Shown here in pieces: positions 61,495 through 64,000 of a DNA stretch of 64,000 nt. Each line of letters begins with the position of its first letter. The stretch's first letter is position 1. The DNA is from Streptomyces sp. NBC_00483 (GTDB taxonomy: Bacteria > Actinomycetota > Actinomycetes > Streptomycetales > Streptomycetaceae): assembly GCF_036013745.1 (NCBI RefSeq), contig NZ_CP107880.1:744001-808000 (forward strand). The letters are read 5' to 3'. The position numbers and the translations under genes are program-made. The notes beneath the pieces were generated by a model that saw nothing but the letters and a program-made list of their open reading frames with translations, was not told the origin of the DNA and made no database searches.

Positions 61495-62871
61495 ATGACC
61501 ACCGCACCCCAACGAACCGCCTCCGCCACCCTCCTCGGGCTGCTCGCCCGCGACCTGCCTCCCGACCGGCTGAGCACCGACCCGGCGGCCCTCGCCGCAC
61601 ACACCACCGACCGCTCCGGCACCCGCCCGGACGGGGAACCCCTGGCCGTGGTGCACGCCCGGCACACGCAGGACGTGGCACTCGCCCTGCGGCACGCCCA
61701 GGCACTGCGCGTGCCGGTGGTGCCGCGCGGGGCCGGTACCGGCCTGTCGGGCGGAGCCACCGCCGACGAGGGCTCCCTGGTCCTCGACCTCTCCCGGATG
61801 GACCGGATCCTCGAACTCGACGCCTTCGACCAGGTGGCCGTCGTGGAACCCGGCGTCATCACCGCGGAGTTGGACCGGGCGGCCGGTGCGCACGGGCTGC
61901 GGTACGCGCCCGACCCGGCGAGCGCGGCCCTGTCCACCATCGGCGGGAACATCGCCACCAACGCGGGCGGCCTTCGCTGCGCCAAGTACGGGGTGACCCG
62001 CGACAGCGTCCTCGGCCTGGAGGCGGTGCTCGCCGACGGAACGGTGGTCACCACAGGCCGCCGTACCGTCAAGGGCGTCACCGGTTACGACCTGACCGCG
62101 CTGCTCACCGGCTCGGAGGGCACCCTCGCGGTGATCACCGGGGCGACCCTGCGCCTGCGGCCCGTCCCGGTGGCGGTGGCCACGCTGGCCGCGTACTTCC
62201 CCACCTTCGAGGCGGCCGCCGAGGCCTCGTACGCGATCGCGCGGGCCGGCGTCGAGCCCGCGCTGGCCGAACTGGTCGACGGCCCGGTGCTGCAGGCCAT
62301 CGACCCGGCGCTGCGGGAGCGGGGTGCCGCGCTGCTGCTCGTGCAGTGCGACGGGGCGGGCGCGGCGGTGGAGGCCGCGGCGATCGCCCGGCTGATCGCT
62401 CCTTCGGCCACCTCGGTGGAGACCACCGAGGACCCGGCCGAGTCGGAAGCACTGCTGGCCGCCCGCCGCCTGGCGCTGCCCGCGCTCGAGAAGCTCGGCC
62501 GCCCGCTCATCGAGGACATCGCCGTGCCACGCTCCCGACTCGCGGAGGCGGTGCGGGAGATCCGGGCGATCTCCGCGCGCCATGACGTGCCCGTGTTCAC
62601 CATCGCGCACGCGGCCGACGGCAATCTGCACCCGATCGTCGTCGTGGACCGGGCCCTGGACCAACTGCCGGACGCCGCGTGGGAGGCGGCCGGCGAGATC
62701 TTCGCCCTGGCACTGCGGCTCGGCGGGACGCTCACCGGGGAGCACGGGGTGGGCCTGCTGAAGCGGCAGTGGGTCGCCGAGGAACTCGGCCCCGCGTCCC
62801 ACGCGTTGCAGCGCGGCCTCAAGGAGGTGTTCGACCCGCGGGGCATCCTCAACCCCGGAAAGGCCCTGTGA
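61495..62871 (+). CDS. GlcD-like FAD-binding oxidase
   Basis: 458 residues, FAD-PCMH domain. PRGAGTGLSGGAT, STIGGNIATNAGGLRCAKYG and VKGVTGYDLTALLTGSEG bind FAD; HAADGNLHP and GEHGVGLLK are in the C-terminal FAD-linked oxidase part. It would oxidise glycolate, D-lactate or a related 2-hydroxy acid. It starts 18 bases after ssuD, so it may handle the carbon product of a sulfonate. Substrate is inferred only. Confidence 0.87.
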   Translation: MTTAPQRTASATLLGLLARDLPPDRLSTDPAALAAHTTDRSGTRPDGEPLAVVHARHTQDVALALRHAQALRVPVVPRGAGTGLSGGATADEGSLVLDLSRMDRILELDAFDQVAVVEPGVITAELDRAAGAHGLRYAPDPASAALSTIGGNIATNAGGLRCAKYGVTRDSVLGLEAVLADGTVVTTGRRTVKGVTGYDLTALLTGSEGTLAVITGATLRLRPVPVAVATLAAYFPTFEAAAEASYAIARAGVEPALAELVDGPVLQAIDPALRERGAALLLVQCDGAGAAVEAAAIARLIAPSATSVETTEDPAESEALLAARRLALPALEKLGRPLIEDIAVPRSRLAEAVREIRAISARHDVPVFTIAHAADGNLHPIVVVDRALDQLPDAAWEAAGEIFALALRLGGTLTGEHGVGLLKRQWVAEELGPASHALQRGLKEVFDPRGILNPGKAL

Positions 62872-62889
62872 CACCAGGGGCGGGCGGGC

Positions 62890-63693
62890 TCAGCCGGCGG
62901 ACACCGCGTCGATCAGGCGCGTGAGCGCGTCGGCGGCCTTCGCCAGTCCGTCGTTCGGGGTGACCGGCTCGTCGAGGTAGCGGTCGCGGCGCAGTTCCAG
63001 CATGAGGGCGGTGACGCGGGGCTCCGTGCCGTAGTACGTCAGGGGGACGTACGCGCCCGCGAAGGGTGTGTTCACGGCCGTGTCGCCGTACGGGGCGAAG
63101 GCCTCGCGGGCCCGGGCGAGGAGGGTGTCCGGTGTGTGGAACGGGTCGGTGCCCAGGCAGACCGGTGGGCGCGGGTCGCTGCCGTGCAGTTCGTAGGGCA
63201 GGGCCCGGCTCGGGTAGGAGTGGACGTCGATGACGACCGCCCGGCCGGTCGCGGCCAGGCGGTCCGCCACTGCTTGCGTCATGGCCTGGGCGTAGGGGTG
63301 GAAGTACGTGTCGAGCAAGGCCTGCTCGTCCGCCGGGGGTTCGGGGCGCAGTGGATCGCGGTGTGTGGTGCGTGTGTAGACCGCGCCCATGCCGACCGAC
63401 CGCATCTCCTCGCGTTCGTCGGGGAACCGCTCCGGGTCGACGACCAGACGCGAGCGCTCGTTGACGAAGCACCAGGGTGTGACGGACGCGGCCCGCGCGG
63501 CGCGTTCCGCGACGGCCTCGGTGTGGGCGTCGGTGATGAGGTCCAGCTCGTGTTCGAGGGCGGCGTCGTCCAGCAGGAGTCGTGAACGCACCCGCTCCGG
63601 GATCTCACGGGAGGCATGCGGTACGTGCAGGAGCACCGGGGAGTCCGGGTCGCCGGGGTGCAGGCGGTGGGGCGGTGTGGCCATGTGTCCCAC
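62890..63693 (-). CDS. N-formylglutamate amidohydrolase-like (HutG-type) protein
   Basis: 267 residues of the N-formylglutamate amidohydrolase family: HVPHASREIPERVR (about 23-36), LITDAHTEAV, IDVHSYPSRALPYE and a final LELRRDRYLDE. These include metal-binding His and Glu. Members remove formyl from formylglutamate in histidine breakdown or act on related amides. The GTG start may instead be ATG 63684. It converges on the FAD oxidase. Confidence 0.82.
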   Translation of the reverse strand: MGHMATPPHRLHPGDPDSPVLLHVPHASREIPERVRSRLLLDDAALEHELDLITDAHTEAVAERAARAASVTPWCFVNERSRLVVDPERFPDEREEMRSVGMGAVYTRTTHRDPLRPEPPADEQALLDTYFHPYAQAMTQAVADRLAATGRAVVIDVHSYPSRALPYELHGSDPRPPVCLGTDPFHTPDTLLARAREAFAPYGDTAVNTPFAGAYVPLTYYGTEPRVTALMLELRRDRYLDEPVTPNDGLAKAADALTRLIDAVSAG

Positions 63694-63812
63694 TCTCCCA
63701 TCCGTCCATTTCTTGGGACAGGTGGTTTCGAGGTGTGGGCGAGGGGTAGGGAGCCCAGCCGCTACTACTGAATGGACAGTGAGTAGCTGAAGCGCGACAG
63801 GAGTACCTCACC

Positions 63813-64000
63813 TTGCCCGAAGCACCTGCAGAACTCGTGCGCCACCTGTGGATCCCGCTCGCCGACGGCACGCGGCTCGCCGCCCGTGTCTGGCTCCCGG
63901 AGGGCCCCGCACGCCCGGCGCCCGCGATCCTCGAGTACATCCCGTACCGCAAGAACGACGGGACGGCCGACCGCGACAACAGCCTGCACGCCCGCTTCGC
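63813..64000 (+). CDS. CocE/NonD family hydrolase, N-terminal part
   Basis: 62 residues are visible before the window ends. ELVRHLWIPLADGTRLAARV and ILEYIPYRKND are the opening of CocE/NonD (X-Pro dipeptidyl-peptidase-like) hydrolases. TTG 63813 has AGGAG upstream. The catalytic part lies beyond the window. Confidence 0.75.
   Translation, partial: MPEAPAELVRHLWIPLADGTRLAARVWLPEGPARPAPAILEYIPYRKNDGTADRDNSLHARF

Noticed and set aside
60331..62874. Long minus-strand frame opposite ssuD and the FAD oxidase
   Set aside because: The plus-strand genes carry family motifs; the antisense product has none.

Overview
This 64 kb window looks like the chromosome of a Streptomyces or a close relative. 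The DNA is very GC rich, third codon positions are almost all G or C, GTG and TTG starts are common, many genes overlap by ATGA or GTGA, and the families present (CebR-like LacI, many TetR and MarR regulators, orphan sensor ATPase, short cysteine leader peptide) are typical of that genus. I see no rRNA, tRNA, CRISPR array, insertion sequence or prophage, and no gene-free stretch over 300 bases apart from the one holding a catalase relic.

Layout. 1-5.6 kb: end of a secreted or lipoprotein-like gene, then a catechol ortho-cleavage operon (catR-catB-catA-catC) followed by a class I aminotransferase. 5.6-6.4 kb: small EthD and MT0933-type antitoxin genes. 6.4-16.6 kb: sugar genes (GH3 beta-glucosidase, EEP phosphatase, GH13, GH35-like enzyme, LacI repressor) with two near-identical LacI-type operators; a TetR/SnoaL/DUF1772 unit sits in the middle. 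16.6-24.8 kb: VOC protein, membrane protein, a very large glycosyltransferase/CDP-glycerol transferase with a damaged C-terminus, an anti-sigma-type ATPase, an atypical response regulator, SseB and phosphoribosyltransferase genes. 24.8-35.4 kb: polytopic membrane protein, molybdopterin oxidoreductase, a coupled GT2-DUF2064-methyltransferase operon, a two-component system, a broken catalase, a sugar epimerase and a ClC channel. 35.4-43.1 kb: regulator/enzyme pairs with palindromic operators.

43.3-55.4 kb is the most interesting part. It holds an exported subtype-B tannase, a six-gene operon (GntR, GalB-type hydratase, GalC-type aldolase, GalD-type tautomerase, a type I VOC extradiol dioxygenase, aromatic-acid MFS transporter), a beta-propeller phytase, and a MarR-controlled quercetinase coupled to an esterase. 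Read together this looks like a set for using plant tannins, gallate or protocatechuate, flavonols and phytate. The catechol operon at the left end adds a second aromatic route. Tandem GTTGACA elements upstream of the tannase also occur in the gntR promoter, which suggests (but does not prove) shared control.

55.4-63 kb: a sulfonate-sulfur operon. A LysR gene faces a 28-residue peptide with the RRR-V-I-D...C signature of Streptomyces sulfur leader peptides; a perfect 11-bp hairpin follows, then rhodanese, ssuC, ssuB, ssuA, ssuD and a GlcD-type FAD oxidase. The window ends with an N-formylglutamate amidohydrolase-like gene and the first part of a CocE/NonD hydrolase.

Functions were assigned from motifs and gene context read directly; no database search was possible. 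Start codons were moved from the longest possible reading frame wherever a ribosome binding site or an overlap favoured a shorter form.
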